NCBI RefSeq assembly: GCF_001698205.1
Contig: NZ_CP016591.1
Location: 1,674,001-1,738,000, forward strand
Direction: 5' to 3'
Length of the DNA: 64,000 nt
Source: Tsuneonella dongtanensis
GTDB lineage: Bacteria; Pseudomonadota; Alphaproteobacteria; Sphingomonadales; Sphingomonadaceae
A model generated the notes under the pieces. The model saw only the letters and a list, made by a program, of their open reading frames with translations, did not search any database and had not been told where the DNA came from. Position numbers and translations under genes: made by a program. The stretch's first letter is position 1, and each line of letters opens with the position of its first letter. This document shows positions 1-10,215 of this stretch, one piece after another.

Positions 1-617
1 CCCGCGCCGGCGATCTTGGCCGCATTGATCGCAGCCAGGCCGACGCCGCCGCAGCCGATCACGGCGACCGTCTCGCCCGGCACCAGTTTGCAGGCGTTGA
101 AGATCGTTCCCGCGCCGGTGGTCACTGCGCAGCCGATGACCGCCGCCCGGTCGAGCGGCATCTCAGGATCGATGCGCACGCAGGCATGCTCGTGAATCAG
201 CATCTGTTCGGCGAAGGCCGAAAGATTGAGCATCTGCGCGATCGGGCTGCCATCGGGCCGCGAAAGCCGCGTCGGCGCGCCTTGTGCACGTCGCGTGTCG
301 GCACCGAGGCACAACGCCATGCGTCCCGTCACGCAGAACTCGCAGTGTCCGCAGAACGCGCTGAGACACGATACGACGTGGTCGCCGGGTTTGACCGTCC
401 GGACTTCGCTGCCAACCGCTTCGACCACGCCCGCCGCCTCGTGGCCGGGAACGGCGGGGAGGGCGTGCGGATAGGTCCCCTCGATGAAGTGGAGGTCGGA
501 GTGGCAAAGTCCGCAAGCCGCAGTGCGGATCAGCACCTCGTGCGGACCCGGCTTGGAAATCGAGAGCTCTTCGATCTCCAGCGGGGCCTTCGGCTGAATG
601 AGTACCGCAGCCTTCAT
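1..617 (-). CDS. Zn-dependent alcohol dehydrogenase (partial, C-terminus off window)
   Basis: NAD-dependent, zinc-binding medium-chain alcohol dehydrogenase. About 205 N-terminal residues are present and the gene runs off the left edge. The catalytic zinc ligands are visible as C38 in CGLCHSD and H59-E60 in PGHEAAG. The four structural-zinc cysteines lie in a CGHCEFC-containing loop. The Rossmann glycine motif GCGGVG is close to the edge. The ATG overlaps the TGA of the upstream acyl-CoA dehydrogenase by 4 nt, so the two are probably translationally coupled and in one operon. It may oxidise an alcohol intermediate of the same catabolic pathway; the substrate cannot be read from sequence. Confidence 0.9.
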   Translation of the reverse strand, partial: MKAAVLIQPKAPLEIEELSISKPGPHEVLIRTAACGLCHSDLHFIEGTYPHALPAVPGHEAAGVVEAVGSEVRTVKPGDHVVSCLSAFCGHCEFCVTGRMALCLGADTRRAQGAPTRLSRPDGSPIAQMLNLSAFAEQMLIHEHACVRIDPEMPLDRAAVIGCAVTTGAGTIFNACKLVPGETVAVIGCGGVGLAAINAAKIAGA

Positions 618-1906
618 CGGGTCACCGCCAGGTCGCCGGAGCTGAATTCGGGCTCGCCCGGGGGCTGCACGTTCGGGGCGTGTCGGGCGAACTCCATGCG
701 CGCGATGGCCCGCGCGTGGACCTCGTCCGGACCGTCAGCGAGTCGCAGCGTGCGCTGGTGTGCGTAGGCATTGGCAAGACCGAAGTCGTCGCTCACGCCG
801 CCTGCACCGTGCGCCTGGATGGCATCGTCGATGATCCGCAGCGCCATGTTGGGTGCCTGCACCTTGATCATGGCGATCTCCTGCGCGGCCGACTTGTTGC
901 CGACCTTGTCCATCATGTCGGCCGCCTTGAGGCAAAGCAGGCGGGTCATCTCGATGTCGATGCGGGCACGGGCGACGCGCTCTTCCCAGACCGAGTGCTG
1001 GTAGATCGGCTTGCCGAATGCCTCGCGGATCTGCAGCCGCCTGCACATCTTGGCGAGCGCCTCTTCCGCGACGCCGATCGTGCGCATGCAGTGGTGGATG
1101 CGGCCGGGCCCGAGCCGTCCCTGCGCGATCTCGAACCCACGCCCTTCGCCGAGCAGGATGTTCGAGGCCGGCACGCGCACGTCCTTGAGCACGATCTCCA
1201 TGTGTCCGTGCGGACTGTCGTCGTAGCCGAAGACCGGCAGGAAGCGCTTGATGTGCACGCCTTCGGCATCGAGCGGGACGATGATCTGCGACTGCTGCTG
1301 GTGGCGCTTGGCTTCGAAATCGGTCTTGCCCATCAGGATCGCGACCTTGCAGCGCGGGTCACCGGCGCCGCTCGACCACCATTTGGTCCCGTTGATGACG
1401 TAGTGGTCGCCGTCGCGAACGATGCGGCATTCGATATTCGTGGCGTCGGACGAAGCGACCGCCGGTTCGGTCATCAGGAAGGCCGAACGGATTTCGCCTT
1501 CCATCAGCGGCTTCAGCCACTCGTCCTTCTGCTCGCGGGTGCCATAACGGTGGAACACTTCCATGTTCCCGGTATCGGGTGCCGAGCAGTTGAATACCTC
1601 GCTGGACCAGCCCACCCGGCCCATTTCCTCGGCGCAAAGCGCATACTCGAGGTTGGTGAGCCCGGGCCCGTCGAAGTCGAACGTGTCGTCGACGTGAGGG
1701 CGGCCCGACTGCGGCGGCATGAAGAGGTTCCAGATGCCCTGCGCCTTGGCGCGCGCCTTCTCCTCCTCGAGCACTGGATTTACGCCCCAGCGATCCTTCT
1801 CGTGAGCGGCCTTGTACTCGTCGCTTCGCGGTCGGATGTGGGTGTCGATGAAGTGGCGGACACGGTCGCGCCAATGCTTCTGGCGGTCGGTGGGTTCGAA
1901 ATCCAT
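614..1906 (-). CDS. acyl-CoA dehydrogenase, ACAD10/11-like
   Basis: Flavoprotein that alpha,beta-dehydrogenates acyl-CoA thioesters; 430 aa, a normal length for the larger ACAD subgroup. It begins [14 protein letters not shown]. The FAD/substrate segment includes [15 protein letters not shown], and the C-terminal region [16 protein letters not shown] followed by ADGPDEVH is typical of ACAD10/11-type enzymes. An in-frame extension upstream of this ATG encodes unlikely sequence and was rejected. It lies 76 bp downstream of the carrier gene and overlaps the alcohol dehydrogenase start by 4 nt. The probable operon is SDR, carrier, this gene, alcohol dehydrogenase. The acyl chain is unknown. Confidence 0.9.
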   Translation of the reverse strand: MDFEPTDRQKHWRDRVRHFIDTHIRPRSDEYKAAHEKDRWGVNPVLEEEKARAKAQGIWNLFMPPQSGRPHVDDTFDFDGPGLTNLEYALCAEEMGRVGWSSEVFNCSAPDTGNMEVFHRYGTREQKDEWLKPLMEGEIRSAFLMTEPAVASSDATNIECRIVRDGDHYVINGTKWWSSGAGDPRCKVAILMGKTDFEAKRHQQQSQIIVPLDAEGVHIKRFLPVFGYDDSPHGHMEIVLKDVRVPASNILLGEGRGFEIAQGRLGPGRIHHCMRTIGVAEEALAKMCRRLQIREAFGKPIYQHSVWEERVARARIDIEMTRLLCLKAADMMDKVGNKSAAQEIAMIKVQAPNMALRIIDDAIQAHGAGGVSDDFGLANAYAHQRTLRLADGPDEVHARAIARMEFARHAPNVQPPGEPEFSSGDLAVTR

Positions 1907-1982
1907 GACGGTTACGTCCTTCCTTGCAATCGATCGTCTGGTGGCAGAGCGGGGCGCGATAGCCAAGCCCCGCCGGGTGAAT

Positions 1983-3437
1983 TCACGGGTGCATTGTTCG
2001 CGCCTCTGGATCTGCGAGCGCGGCATCGGCCAGCAGCGCGAGCCGCGCCTCGTGGTCTTCGCGCGTGATCGGGAAACGGCGGATGACGAGCGCCACCACG
2101 ATCGCCAGCACGGCGATGCAAACGACATAGGCCAGGGTAAGGTGGGCAATCACCGAAGGCGCCACATCTCCGGGACTGGCGTTGGTTGGCATGCCCGAAA
2201 GGCTGAGCAGGAAGCCGGTTACGAATATCCCGACACCCGTCGAACACTTGGCCGCGAAGAACGCCCCGGCAGCAAAGGTGCCTTCCGATCGGCGTCCCGT
2301 TTGCTCCTCCGACGCTTCGACGACATCGGCGAGCATCGACCAGAGCGACATCGTCATCACCACGCTGAACATGTTGGAAATGAAAGTGGAGGCGAACATC
2401 ATGGTGAGCGATGCGGTCGACCCGTCCGGCCACCACAGGCCCAGGTAGCGCAAGGTCAGCGGCAGCGCCCAGAATACCATCCCTACGATCGCGCCCCCGA
2501 TCGCCACTTCGCGCTTTCCGAAACGCCGGTGAAGCGGGGTGACCAGCAGGAAGCTGCCGACGACGCTGGCGAACAGCATCAGCGGATAAAGCTGGAGCGC
2601 CACGGGGGGGAAGCGCCAGACGAAGATGTAAAGGTAGTTCGACAGCGAAAAGGTGATCCCCTGGCTGGTTATCGCCGCGATGAGCGCAAACATCAGGACC
2701 AGGAACGCAGGGTGGCCCAGGCTCTCGCGGATGTCCGACACCGCGCCACCGATCCCCTTCAGTTCGTCTGCCGGGCGCGGAGGCGGGCGATGCGCGACCC
2801 ATTTGTGCTGGCCGATTGCCGACACGAGGACGGTGATCACCATGAGGGCGGCGCCTGCGATTCCGTAGAGCTGGTAACCGTCGCGCGCGAGCATCGCATT
2901 CGGCAGGAAGACGCCATAGGCCAGCAACAGCATCAGCAGACCGCCGCCCCATGCAAACAGGAAACGCGTGCGCGTCAGCCGGGTCCGCTCGTCGTAATCG
3001 CGCGTGATTTCGGCGACGAGCGCGGCTGAGGGGACTTCGCAGAACGCGACCGCCGCGCGGACGGCGATTGCCGAGGCGAGCAGGACCGGGAAGCTCGCCG
3101 CGCCCACCGGAGACCACAGCAAGACCCACAAAAGGCCAAGCGGGATCGCTGCCAGGTACAGATACGGCAGGCGCCGACCCCAGCGCGTATCGGTGCGATC
3201 GCTGATGTGACCGACAACCGGGTCGATGAGCCCGTCGAATACCAGCGCGATCAGCAAAGCCAGGCTGACGAGCCGGGCATCCATCCCAAGGACCTGGTTG
3301 TAGAAAAGAAGGAGGAACGTGGAAAATCCGTTGTCCTTGATTCCGTAAGCGACGCTGCCGAGGCCGTTGGCGAAGACGAGGCGGCCCGGAACTCGACCCG
3401 CGACCTGATGCGTCGGCGCGGCCGCCACGGCGGTCAC
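1983..3437 (-). CDS. GPH/MFS-type sugar-cation symporter-like permease
   Basis: About 484 aa with roughly twelve hydrophobic segments. The early block [16 protein letters not shown], followed by [20 protein letters not shown], is the hallmark of the glycoside-pentoside-hexuronide symporter family (MFS_2). Similar carriers occur in sphingomonad catabolic clusters and may carry organic acids or steroid- or terpene-like compounds rather than sugars. I take the GTG at 3437 as the start because it forms a GTGA overlap with the stop of the upstream SDR gene; longer in-frame starts lie inside that gene. Substrate not determinable. Confidence 0.85.
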   Translation of the reverse strand: MTAVAAAPTHQVAGRVPGRLVFANGLGSVAYGIKDNGFSTFLLLFYNQVLGMDARLVSLALLIALVFDGLIDPVVGHISDRTDTRWGRRLPYLYLAAIPLGLLWVLLWSPVGAASFPVLLASAIAVRAAVAFCEVPSAALVAEITRDYDERTRLTRTRFLFAWGGGLLMLLLAYGVFLPNAMLARDGYQLYGIAGAALMVITVLVSAIGQHKWVAHRPPPRPADELKGIGGAVSDIRESLGHPAFLVLMFALIAAITSQGITFSLSNYLYIFVWRFPPVALQLYPLMLFASVVGSFLLVTPLHRRFGKREVAIGGAIVGMVFWALPLTLRYLGLWWPDGSTASLTMMFASTFISNMFSVVMTMSLWSMLADVVEASEEQTGRRSEGTFAAGAFFAAKCSTGVGIFVTGFLLSLSGMPTNASPGDVAPSVIAHLTLAYVVCIAVLAIVVALVIRRFPITREDHEARLALLADAALADPEARTMHP

Positions 3438-4291
3438 GAGGGCGACCCGGCCCTGGCCTGCTCTTCCAGAGCCATAAGCGCGGCAAGGGGGCTTGGCGCT
3501 TCGGGATCCCAGCTCGGTCGCTGCCCGATGGTCAGGCCCCCGTCGACCAAGAGGCCGGTGCCATTCACGAAGCTGGCGGCTTCGCTGGCGAGATAAGCGC
3601 AGGCCTCGGCGATATCGCGCGGTTGCCCGCCGCGCCTGACCGGCTGCGCGTTTGCGCTCGCCTGCGCGATCATCGCCTTTGCGATAGCCTTCGTATCGTC
3701 GGGAACTTCGAGAGAAGCGGTAAAGATGTTCGTGTTGATAAATCCCGGCAGGATCGCGTTCACGCGTATGCCGAACTGTGCAAGGTCTGCCGCGGCGACC
3801 TTGCTGAGATGAAGCACCCCGCACTTGGCGACCGCATAGGCCGTTGGCGAGTAACCCGACCCTGTCGCGGCCACGCTTGCCGTGTTCACGATCGCTGCAC
3901 CCTGCCGCCCGATCATGTGGGGCACCGCATAGCGAATGCCGAACGCGACCGACCTCAGGAGGAGGTCCATCGTCCTGTCCCACTCGTCGGGCTCGATCTC
4001 GTGAATCTTCGCCCGCGCGCCTCCGGCCCCGGCATTGTTGAAGACCACGTCGATGCCGCCGGTTTCGGCAGCTGCTCGGTCCATCAAGGCCTTGATGTCA
4101 TCGGTCGAGCAGACGTCGCACTGCTGGAAGCGAATGTCCCCTGCGCCTTCCGACACCAGCCGCTCGACGCCCGCGCCGTCGATGTCGGCGGCGAACACGA
4201 CCGCACCCTCGCGGGCGAAAAGACGTGCTGTTTCCGCCCCGATACCCGAGGCCGCACCGGTCACGACCACGGTCTTGCCAGAGAATCGCAT
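3434..4291 (-). CDS. SDR family oxidoreductase
   Basis: Classical short-chain dehydrogenase/reductase, 285 aa. It has the NAD(P)-binding motif TGAASGIG near residue 11, the NNAG motif, and an active-site S..Y..AK pattern around TAYAVAKCG. D-A-D-I-D after the second strand suggests NAD(H) preference. It is the first gene of a leftward operon with the carrier, ACAD and alcohol dehydrogenase, so it is likely a hydroxyacyl-CoA or alcohol dehydrogenase of that pathway. A C-terminal tail of about 25 residues (EAPSPLAALMAL...) extends past the usual SDR end. Confidence 0.9.
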   Translation of the reverse strand: MRFSGKTVVVTGAASGIGAETARLFAREGAVVFAADIDGAGVERLVSEGAGDIRFQQCDVCSTDDIKALMDRAAAETGGIDVVFNNAGAGGARAKIHEIEPDEWDRTMDLLLRSVAFGIRYAVPHMIGRQGAAIVNTASVAATGSGYSPTAYAVAKCGVLHLSKVAAADLAQFGIRVNAILPGFINTNIFTASLEVPDDTKAIAKAMIAQASANAQPVRRGGQPRDIAEACAYLASEAASFVNGTGLLVDGGLTIGQRPSWDPEAPSPLAALMALEEQARAGSPS

Positions 4292-4462
4292 GGCCCCTCC
4301 CAGCTGATTTGTATGAGCGGTAGGGTAGGCGGATAGCGAGGTTCGTCAACGGGCCAAATGCTTCCGTTACGGCATCCTCGTAAAAGCGGTATGGCCGAAA
4401 TCGGGTCTTGCCCCGACTCTGGAAACGGCTTTACGTGTGCGTCAACGAGAGGAGACCCGGAC
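4292..4462. promoter_or_regulatory. divergent promoter region of the acyl-CoA catabolic cluster
   Basis: A 171-bp gap between the leftward SDR operon and the rightward ACAD operon must hold both promoters. A short palindrome CCGTTACGG at 4364-4372 sits inside imperfect ATGC/GCAT arms and could be a regulator site. It is too short to claim. A ribosome-binding site AGGAG precedes the rightward ATG at 4463. Confidence 0.4.
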
Positions 4463-5644
4463 ATGGCCGATCTTGAAGCCTTCCGCGCCGAAACCCGCGC
4501 GTGGCTCGAAGCGAATTGCCCACCCGAAATGCGCCAGCCGGTGCAGGACGAATCGGACGTCTACTGGGGCGGTCGTCGCGCGACCTTCAAGAATGACGCG
4601 CAGAAGGCATGGTTCGAAGCGTGTCGGGACAAGGGCTACACGGTTCCAGCGTGGCCGAAGGAGTATGGGGGCGCCGGGCTCTCGCCGGCGGAGGCCAAGG
4701 TTCTGCGCGAGGAGATGGCGCGCATTTCCGCTCGTCCCCCTCTTTCGAGCTTCGGCATCTGGATGCTTGGGCCGGCGCTGCTGCACTTCGGCACCGAAGG
4801 GCAGAAGAAGCACTTCCTGAACCAGATCGCCCGTGGCGAAATCCGCTGGTGCCAGGGCTATTCCGAACCTGGCTCGGGTTCTGACCTCGTGAGCTTGCAG
4901 ACTTTCGGCGAGGACAAGGGCGATCACTGGATCGTGAACGGTCAGAAGATCTGGACCAGCTACGCCGACAAGGCCGACTGGATCTTCTGCCTCGTGCGCA
5001 CCGACAAGGCGAACAAGTACCAGGGCATCACCTTCATGCTCTACGACATGGAAACGCCTGGGGTCACTACGAAGCCCATCCTGCTGATCAGCGGTAACTC
5101 GCCGTTCTGCGAGACATTCTTCGACGACGTGAAGGTGCCCAAGTCGTATGGCGAGGACATTCCCGCGCAGGTGGGTGAGGTCAATCGCGGCTGGGACGTC
5201 GCAAAGTACTTGCTCGGCCACGAGCGCGAGATGATCTCGGGGGCCGACGGCGGCGCGCGCACCAGCGCGATCGGCGCTGCGATGAAGCGCAGTGCGGGCG
5301 AACTCGACCCGCTCCTCCGCGCCGAGCTGGCGATGTTCGATGTCGACGCGCTCGCCTATGCCTGTATGGGCGAAAAATTCCTCGACGAGATCAAGGTCGG
5401 CAAGGCGCATCCGGCCCAGCCGAACATGATGAAGTACGCCGGGACCGAGCTGAACAAGCGTCGCCACGAATTGTTCATGGCCGCGGGCGGCTCGACCGCG
5501 CTCGAATGGGATAGCGAGGAGACTCGCGGCGGAGCGCGGGCGCGCGAGTGGCTGCGGACCAAGGCCAATTCGATCGAGGGCGGTACCAGCGAAGTCATGC
5601 TCGGCGTCGTCGCCAAGCGCATTCTCGAACTCCCGGGGGCCTGA
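4463..5644 (+). CDS. acyl-CoA dehydrogenase (first of a tandem pair)
   Basis: FAD-dependent acyl-CoA dehydrogenase, 393 aa. The start ATG (MADLEAFRAETRAWLE) follows an AGGAG-type ribosome-binding site. Visible motifs are the FAD-contact stretch WCQGYSEPGSGSDLVS, the GQKIWTSYA block and the C-terminal NSIEGGTSEVMLGV. Only 3 nt separate it from a second, shorter ACAD gene. Such adjacent unequal pairs often form heterotetramers in steroid and side-chain degradation (FadE-type alpha2beta2 enzymes); that assembly here is inference. Confidence 0.92.
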   Translation: MADLEAFRAETRAWLEANCPPEMRQPVQDESDVYWGGRRATFKNDAQKAWFEACRDKGYTVPAWPKEYGGAGLSPAEAKVLREEMARISARPPLSSFGIWMLGPALLHFGTEGQKKHFLNQIARGEIRWCQGYSEPGSGSDLVSLQTFGEDKGDHWIVNGQKIWTSYADKADWIFCLVRTDKANKYQGITFMLYDMETPGVTTKPILLISGNSPFCETFFDDVKVPKSYGEDIPAQVGEVNRGWDVAKYLLGHEREMISGADGGARTSAIGAAMKRSAGELDPLLRAELAMFDVDALAYACMGEKFLDEIKVGKAHPAQPNMMKYAGTELNKRRHELFMAAGGSTALEWDSEETRGGARAREWLRTKANSIEGGTSEVMLGVVAKRILELPGA

Positions 5645-5647
5645 TCG

Positions 5648-6787
5648 ATGCCACTCTATCACACCGAAGACCAGGCGATGCTCGCCGAAACCGCCGCGCA
5701 GTTCATGGGCGAGGAAGGCGCGATCGGGAAACAGTTGCGACACTGGCGCGACCGGGGCTGCAAGGACGGGTTCGGCCACGACCTGTGGAAGCAGATGGCC
5801 GAGATGGGCTTCACCGGCCTGCTGGTGCCCGAAGCGGACGGCGGGCTCGGCATGGGCCACGTCGAAGCCGGGATCGTGCTTGAGGAAATCGGCCGCAACC
5901 TCACTCCGTCGCCGTTCCTGACCAGCTCGGTCATGGCCGCGAGCGCGCTCGCCCACGCCAGCGCGGAAGGCAAGGGGCGTTGGCTCCCCGGGCTGATCGC
6001 GGGCGACAGCGTGTTCGCTGTTGCGATCGATGAAGGCGCCAAGCACCGGCCCGAGCGCATCGCCACCCGCGCCGAGAAGTCGGGCAACGGGTTTCGCCTG
6101 ACGGGCAAGAAGGACTTCGTCGTCCACGGCGCCAGCGCCGACATGATCGTGGTCGCCGCACGCACCGCGGGAGCCGACGACGACGAGGACGGCGTCACGC
6201 TGTTCGCGGTGCCGAAGGATGCGGCGGGCCTCGGTCACAACTCGGTACGGCTGGTCGACAGCTCGATGGCCAGCCACGTCACGCTCGACGGGGTGGAACT
6301 GGACGGCGATGCGGTGATCGGCGAGGTCGACGGCGGGCGCACCGTGCTCAACAAAGTACTCGACGCGGGGCGCGTCGGCGCGGCTGCCGAGGGGATCGGC
6401 GTCGCGCGCGGATCGATGGACATGACCGTCGACTACCTCAAGCAGCGCAAGCAGTTCGGCAAGCTGATCGGCGAGTTCCAGGCGCTGCAGCACCGTGCCG
6501 CGCACCTCTATTCGGAAGTCGAGATCGCCCGCGCCGCGACGATCAAGGCGCAGCAACTGCTGGATGCCGGAAGCGAACAGGCGAGCCTCATGGCGTCGGT
6601 CGCCAAGGCCAAGGTCGGCAAGGCGGCAGGACTCGCGGTCAAGGAAGGCGTGCAGATGCACGGCGGCATCGGCATGACCGACGAGTACGACATCGGACTA
6701 TACATGAAGCGCGACCGCGCGCTCGCCGAGTTCATGGGCGATGTGTACTACCACGCCGACCGCGTGGCGCGGCTGAGCGGCTACTGA
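5648..6787 (+). CDS. acyl-CoA dehydrogenase (second of a tandem pair)
   Basis: 379-aa ACAD paralogue starting MPLYHTEDQAMLAETAA. It has the N-terminal helical domain (GFTGLLVPEADGGLG), the central beta domain, and the C-terminal motif VQMHGGIGMTDEYDIG. The FAD-contact segment is divergent from that of the partner gene just upstream, as expected if the pair forms a mixed enzyme with a composite active site. It is in the same operon, 14 nt before the next SDR gene. Confidence 0.92.
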   Translation: MPLYHTEDQAMLAETAAQFMGEEGAIGKQLRHWRDRGCKDGFGHDLWKQMAEMGFTGLLVPEADGGLGMGHVEAGIVLEEIGRNLTPSPFLTSSVMAASALAHASAEGKGRWLPGLIAGDSVFAVAIDEGAKHRPERIATRAEKSGNGFRLTGKKDFVVHGASADMIVVAARTAGADDDEDGVTLFAVPKDAAGLGHNSVRLVDSSMASHVTLDGVELDGDAVIGEVDGGRTVLNKVLDAGRVGAAAEGIGVARGSMDMTVDYLKQRKQFGKLIGEFQALQHRAAHLYSEVEIARAATIKAQQLLDAGSEQASLMASVAKAKVGKAAGLAVKEGVQMHGGIGMTDEYDIGLYMKRDRALAEFMGDVYYHADRVARLSGY

Positions 6788-6801
6788 CCGGAGAAGATGC
6801 G

Positions 6802-7599
6802 ATGACCCTCGAAGACATGTTCAGCCTCAAAGGCCGCGTCGCGCTGGTGACCGGCGGCAGCCGCGGGATCGGCAAGATGATCGTCGAGGGATTTCTCGCG
6901 GCGGGCATCGACAGGGTCTATATCTCGGCCCGCAAGATCAACGAGATCGAAGAGACCTGCACAGAGCTTGGCGACAAGGTCATCGGCATTCAGGGCGATA
7001 TCTCGACGATGGCCGGGATCGACGCGCTGGTCGAAGAGATTTCCGCGCGCGAGTCGAGGCTCGACATCCTCGTCAACAATGCCGGCGCTGCGTGGGGTAA
7101 CGATTATCTCGACTTCCCCGAGGCCGGTTGGGACAAGGTGATGGACCTGAACGTCAAATCACCGTTTTTCCTGACACAGAAGCTGCACAAGCTCCTGACC
7201 GCGGGCGCCAGCCAGGCTCATCCTTCCAAGGTCATCAACATCGCCTCGGTGGACGGTCTCCGGATCAATCCGTGGGAAACCTACAGCTACCAAGCGTCCA
7301 AGGCCGCGCTGATCCACCTGACGCGCCGGATGGCCGCGCGGCTGGTTAAGGACCACGTCTACGTCACCGCGATCGCGCCGGGCGCGTTTCCCTCAAGCAT
7401 GAACAAGGTCGCCCGCGACCATGCCGATACCAGCAGCAAGGGCATTCCCAACAAGCGGGTCGGCGACAAGTACGACATGGGCGGAAGCGCGGTCTACCTG
7501 GCGAGCCGGGCCGGCGACTACACTATCGGCGAGACGCTCACCGTGGACGGCGGCATCGTCAACGCACACCTCCCGAGCCATTTTGCAGAACCGTCATAG
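6802..7599 (+). CDS. SDR family oxidoreductase
   Basis: 265-aa short-chain dehydrogenase. TGGSRGIG near residue 18, NNAGAAWG, and the catalytic S..Y..K in SYQASKAAL are present. SARK after the second beta strand suggests NADP preference. It lies 14 nt after the ACAD pair and most likely serves as a hydroxyacyl-CoA or ketone reductase/dehydrogenase in the same pathway. The closing motif TVDGGIV is standard for SDRs. No terminator is obvious in the 127 bp that follow. Confidence 0.9.
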   Translation: MTLEDMFSLKGRVALVTGGSRGIGKMIVEGFLAAGIDRVYISARKINEIEETCTELGDKVIGIQGDISTMAGIDALVEEISARESRLDILVNNAGAAWGNDYLDFPEAGWDKVMDLNVKSPFFLTQKLHKLLTAGASQAHPSKVINIASVDGLRINPWETYSYQASKAALIHLTRRMAARLVKDHVYVTAIAPGAFPSSMNKVARDHADTSSKGIPNKRVGDKYDMGGSAVYLASRAGDYTIGETLTVDGGIVNAHLPSHFAEPS

Positions 7600-7726
7600 T
7601 GGCGATGTGATTGCCATTGGCGTAATCGGCTACTAGCAAGGCGATAACGCGCACCGGAGCACCGAGGTCGGGAGTGCGAACATCGGGTCGCAGCAAGAAG
7701 CTGCTCGGGGGACTGGGGGGTTCCTG

Positions 7727-9085
7727 ATGACCGATGCCGAGATCGCGGCCACCGCCGCGCCCGTCAAGAAATCCGATCGCATAGACTCGCTGGATATTCT
7801 GCGCGGGATCGCCGTGTTCGGCATCCTGCTGATGAACATATCGGCGTTCGGCCTGATCTGGCAGGCCTACGGAAACCCGTATGCCGCCGGCGGGACCGAT
7901 CCGCTCAACCTGCGCCTTTTCGAGATCATGAATGTCGGCTTCGAGGGGACGATGCGGGGCATCTTCTCCCTGCTGTTCGGTGCTGGCATCGTGCTCATGA
8001 CCGAACGGATGGAGAGCAGCGGCGCCGGGCTGACGACCGCGGAAATCCACTTCCGCCGGATGAGTTGGCTGATGCTGTTCGGCTTCGTCCACTGGGCGCT
8101 GCTGCTGTGGACCGGCGAAATCTTGTTCGCCTATTCGCTGTGCGGGTTCCTGCTGTTCGCCTTTCGCAAGATGGCGGCGAAATGGCAGTTCGCGATCGGG
8201 ATCGCTGCGCTGGCAGTGGCAGCCGTGGTGCTCAACAGCGACTATCACGATACGGTCGAACTGTCCGAGACTGCAGAGCAGCTCGAGGCGGTGGTCGCCA
8301 GTGGCGGGACGCTCGATCCCGAGCAGCAGATGGCGCTCGACGAGTGGAACGAAATGGTGATGCACACCACTCCAACCGCGGAGAGCACCGCCATGTTCGA
8401 GGCGTGGCACTCTGGTTCATACCCCGAGGCTGTCGCGGGGCAGTGGGAGTTCAGCCGCGACTTCCAGTGGAACGACCTGCCGTTCTGGCTTTTCACGGAC
8501 ATGATGCCGTTCATGCTGATCGGCATGGCCCTGCTGAAATGGCGCGTGCTTTCGGCCGAGCGCGAAGCGAAGTTCTACGCGCTGATGATGGGGGTGGGCT
8601 ACGCCATCGGAATCCCCCTCGGGATTTACGAACTCGGCATCCTGCAGGCGGGCGACTACGGCGCCGTGGCGTCGGCCGAGGCGTCGCGCACCTACGAGTT
8701 CAGCCGGCTCGCGATGGTTTTCGGCCATCTGGGACTGGTGCTGCTCGTGATCCGCCTTGGCGTGCTCCGCTGGCTGCAGCGCGGATTCGCGGCGGCGGGG
8801 CAGATGGCGCTGTCGAACTACATCGGCCAGACGCTGATCTGCACTGCGCTGTTCTACGGCTTCGGGTTCGGGCTCTACGGCCAGCTCGACCGGTCCCAGC
8901 TCTACCTTCTGGTGCTGACGATCGCGGCGGTCGAGATGACGATCAGCGTCATCTGGCTGAAGAATTTTCGCTTCGGCCCGCTCGAATGGGTCTGGCGTTC
9001 GCTGACCTACTGGAAGCCGCAGCCGATGCGGCTGTCCGGCGGCGGGAGCGGCCCGGTGCCGGGGCAGATGCTCGGCGCGACCTAG
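7727..9085 (+). CDS. DUF418 domain-containing membrane protein
   Basis: 452 aa. The N-terminal motif DSLDILRGIAVFGILLMNIS is the signature of the DUF418/YeiB family of inner-membrane proteins. About ten hydrophobic helices follow, interrupted by a soluble acidic loop around residues 170-240. The C-terminal block ends in FRFGPLEWVWRSLTYWKPQP, the DUF418 core. Family function is uncertain (proposed small-molecule transport or acyl transfer). The 3' end overlaps the convergent downstream gene by 4 nt. Confidence 0.88.
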   Translation: MTDAEIAATAAPVKKSDRIDSLDILRGIAVFGILLMNISAFGLIWQAYGNPYAAGGTDPLNLRLFEIMNVGFEGTMRGIFSLLFGAGIVLMTERMESSGAGLTTAEIHFRRMSWLMLFGFVHWALLLWTGEILFAYSLCGFLLFAFRKMAAKWQFAIGIAALAVAAVVLNSDYHDTVELSETAEQLEAVVASGGTLDPEQQMALDEWNEMVMHTTPTAESTAMFEAWHSGSYPEAVAGQWEFSRDFQWNDLPFWLFTDMMPFMLIGMALLKWRVLSAEREAKFYALMMGVGYAIGIPLGIYELGILQAGDYGAVASAEASRTYEFSRLAMVFGHLGLVLLVIRLGVLRWLQRGFAAAGQMALSNYIGQTLICTALFYGFGFGLYGQLDRSQLYLLVLTIAAVEMTISVIWLKNFRFGPLEWVWRSLTYWKPQPMRLSGGGSGPVPGQMLGAT

Positions 9086-10194
9086 TCCATCGCGGGGGAT
9101 TCGTCGGCCGACAGATCCCCGGCCATGCGGAAGCGGACGATCTGGCTGCAGCCGGTCGTTCCGTTGCCCTGCACGACCTTGGCCTGCCGCAGCATCATCT
9201 GCGCCTGCCGGCCGAAATCGGCGCTCGGCTGGCTTTCGACGACGCGGACGTTGTCGATCGCTCCCCACGGCGCGACGTCGTAGGTCAGCTTCGCCCAACC
9301 CTCGATCGAGCGCAGGCGGTAGTGCTCTGGATAGACGAGGCGCGGCTCGACCTGCCAGTTGCCCTTGCCGCCGCAAGCGCCCTCCGGCGATTCATCGCGC
9401 AGGGCGTCGGGAAGCTCGGGCGCATCGAGTGTGCCTGCGCGGCGGACGAAAGGTTGCAGGCATCCCTCGCGCGCGCCGCTGGCGAAGCGGTTGCCGGCGG
9501 CGGCTTCCAGAGCTGCGTCGTCCAACACCTTGGACCCGGTCCCCGCGGCGATCCGTGCGTTCGTCGCCGCGCCCGACTGGTCGAGGTCGAACGCCACCAG
9601 CGTCCATTGCTGCTGACCGGGCGTTTCGGGGACGCGGCGGGGATCGGGATATCGCCGCACGAGCGCCTGCGGACGCGGAGACTTGTTGCATTCGAATGAG
9701 GCGGCGATCCGGTCCCAGCCTTCCTTGGGTAGCCGCATCGGCCCCGGACGAACCGAGAACTCGAGCAGGTCCGCGATCGGCGCGACGGACAGGGGCGTCG
9801 CGTTCGGCGAATAGGTGACGAGGCACGTTTCGTGCGGCTGCCCCGCGGGAAAACGACTGGCCACGAGCGAAGGGCCCAGGTCCGTTCCGCCTACGGAGCC
9901 CTGTTGCCCTAATGGCGTCACTGACCGGACACGGCCCTGAGCATCGATCGCGAAGCTGAATGTGACATCGGCGATGCGCACAGCCGGACCTGCGAATGTC
10001 GAGTCCGGCCAGGTGCTTCGCAAGCCGGACATGTCCGGCCGTGCATCGCCGCAGCGCACCTCACCCGAAATCCAGCGCACGATCGTGCGCTGGGCGGGTG
10101 CGGTGACGATCGGCGAAGGAATGCTCGCCGCAGCCGTTGCCCCGATGGCGGATTGCGCCAGCAGAACCGAGAAGGATGCGAACAGACGTGTCAT
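9082..10194 (-). CDS. secreted TonB-C-like protein
   Basis: 370 aa with an N-terminal signal peptide (LFASFSVLLAQSAIGATAAA). It contains three TonB-C-like modules, recognisable by V.F.IDAQGRV..V, VAFDLDQSGAATNARI and LTYDVAPWGAIDNVRVVESQP. This points to an energy-transducer-like periplasmic domain without the usual N-terminal membrane anchor plus Pro-rich linker. It ends 4 nt into the convergent DUF418 gene and is 21 bp downstream of the prolyl oligopeptidase gene. Role unknown; it may bind a TonB box or simply be a secreted structural relative. Confidence 0.75.
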   Translation of the reverse strand: MTRLFASFSVLLAQSAIGATAAASIPSPIVTAPAQRTIVRWISGEVRCGDARPDMSGLRSTWPDSTFAGPAVRIADVTFSFAIDAQGRVRSVTPLGQQGSVGGTDLGPSLVASRFPAGQPHETCLVTYSPNATPLSVAPIADLLEFSVRPGPMRLPKEGWDRIAASFECNKSPRPQALVRRYPDPRRVPETPGQQQWTLVAFDLDQSGAATNARIAAGTGSKVLDDAALEAAAGNRFASGAREGCLQPFVRRAGTLDAPELPDALRDESPEGACGGKGNWQVEPRLVYPEHYRLRSIEGWAKLTYDVAPWGAIDNVRVVESQPSADFGRQAQMMLRQAKVVQGNGTTGCSQIVRFRMAGDLSADESPAMD

Positions 10195-10215
10195 GAAGCG
10201 TGCTCCGTCTCTGCG

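Noticed and set aside
4364-4372. CCGTTACGG palindrome as a TetR-type operator
   Set aside because: Only 9 bp with imperfect arms and no second copy in the window; noted in the intergenic entry but not claimed.
4442-6661. Very long open frame on the minus strand opposite the ACAD pair (about 739 codons)
   Set aside because: High-GC third positions create long antisense frames; it lacks any family pattern, and both plus-strand genes show complete ACAD motifs.
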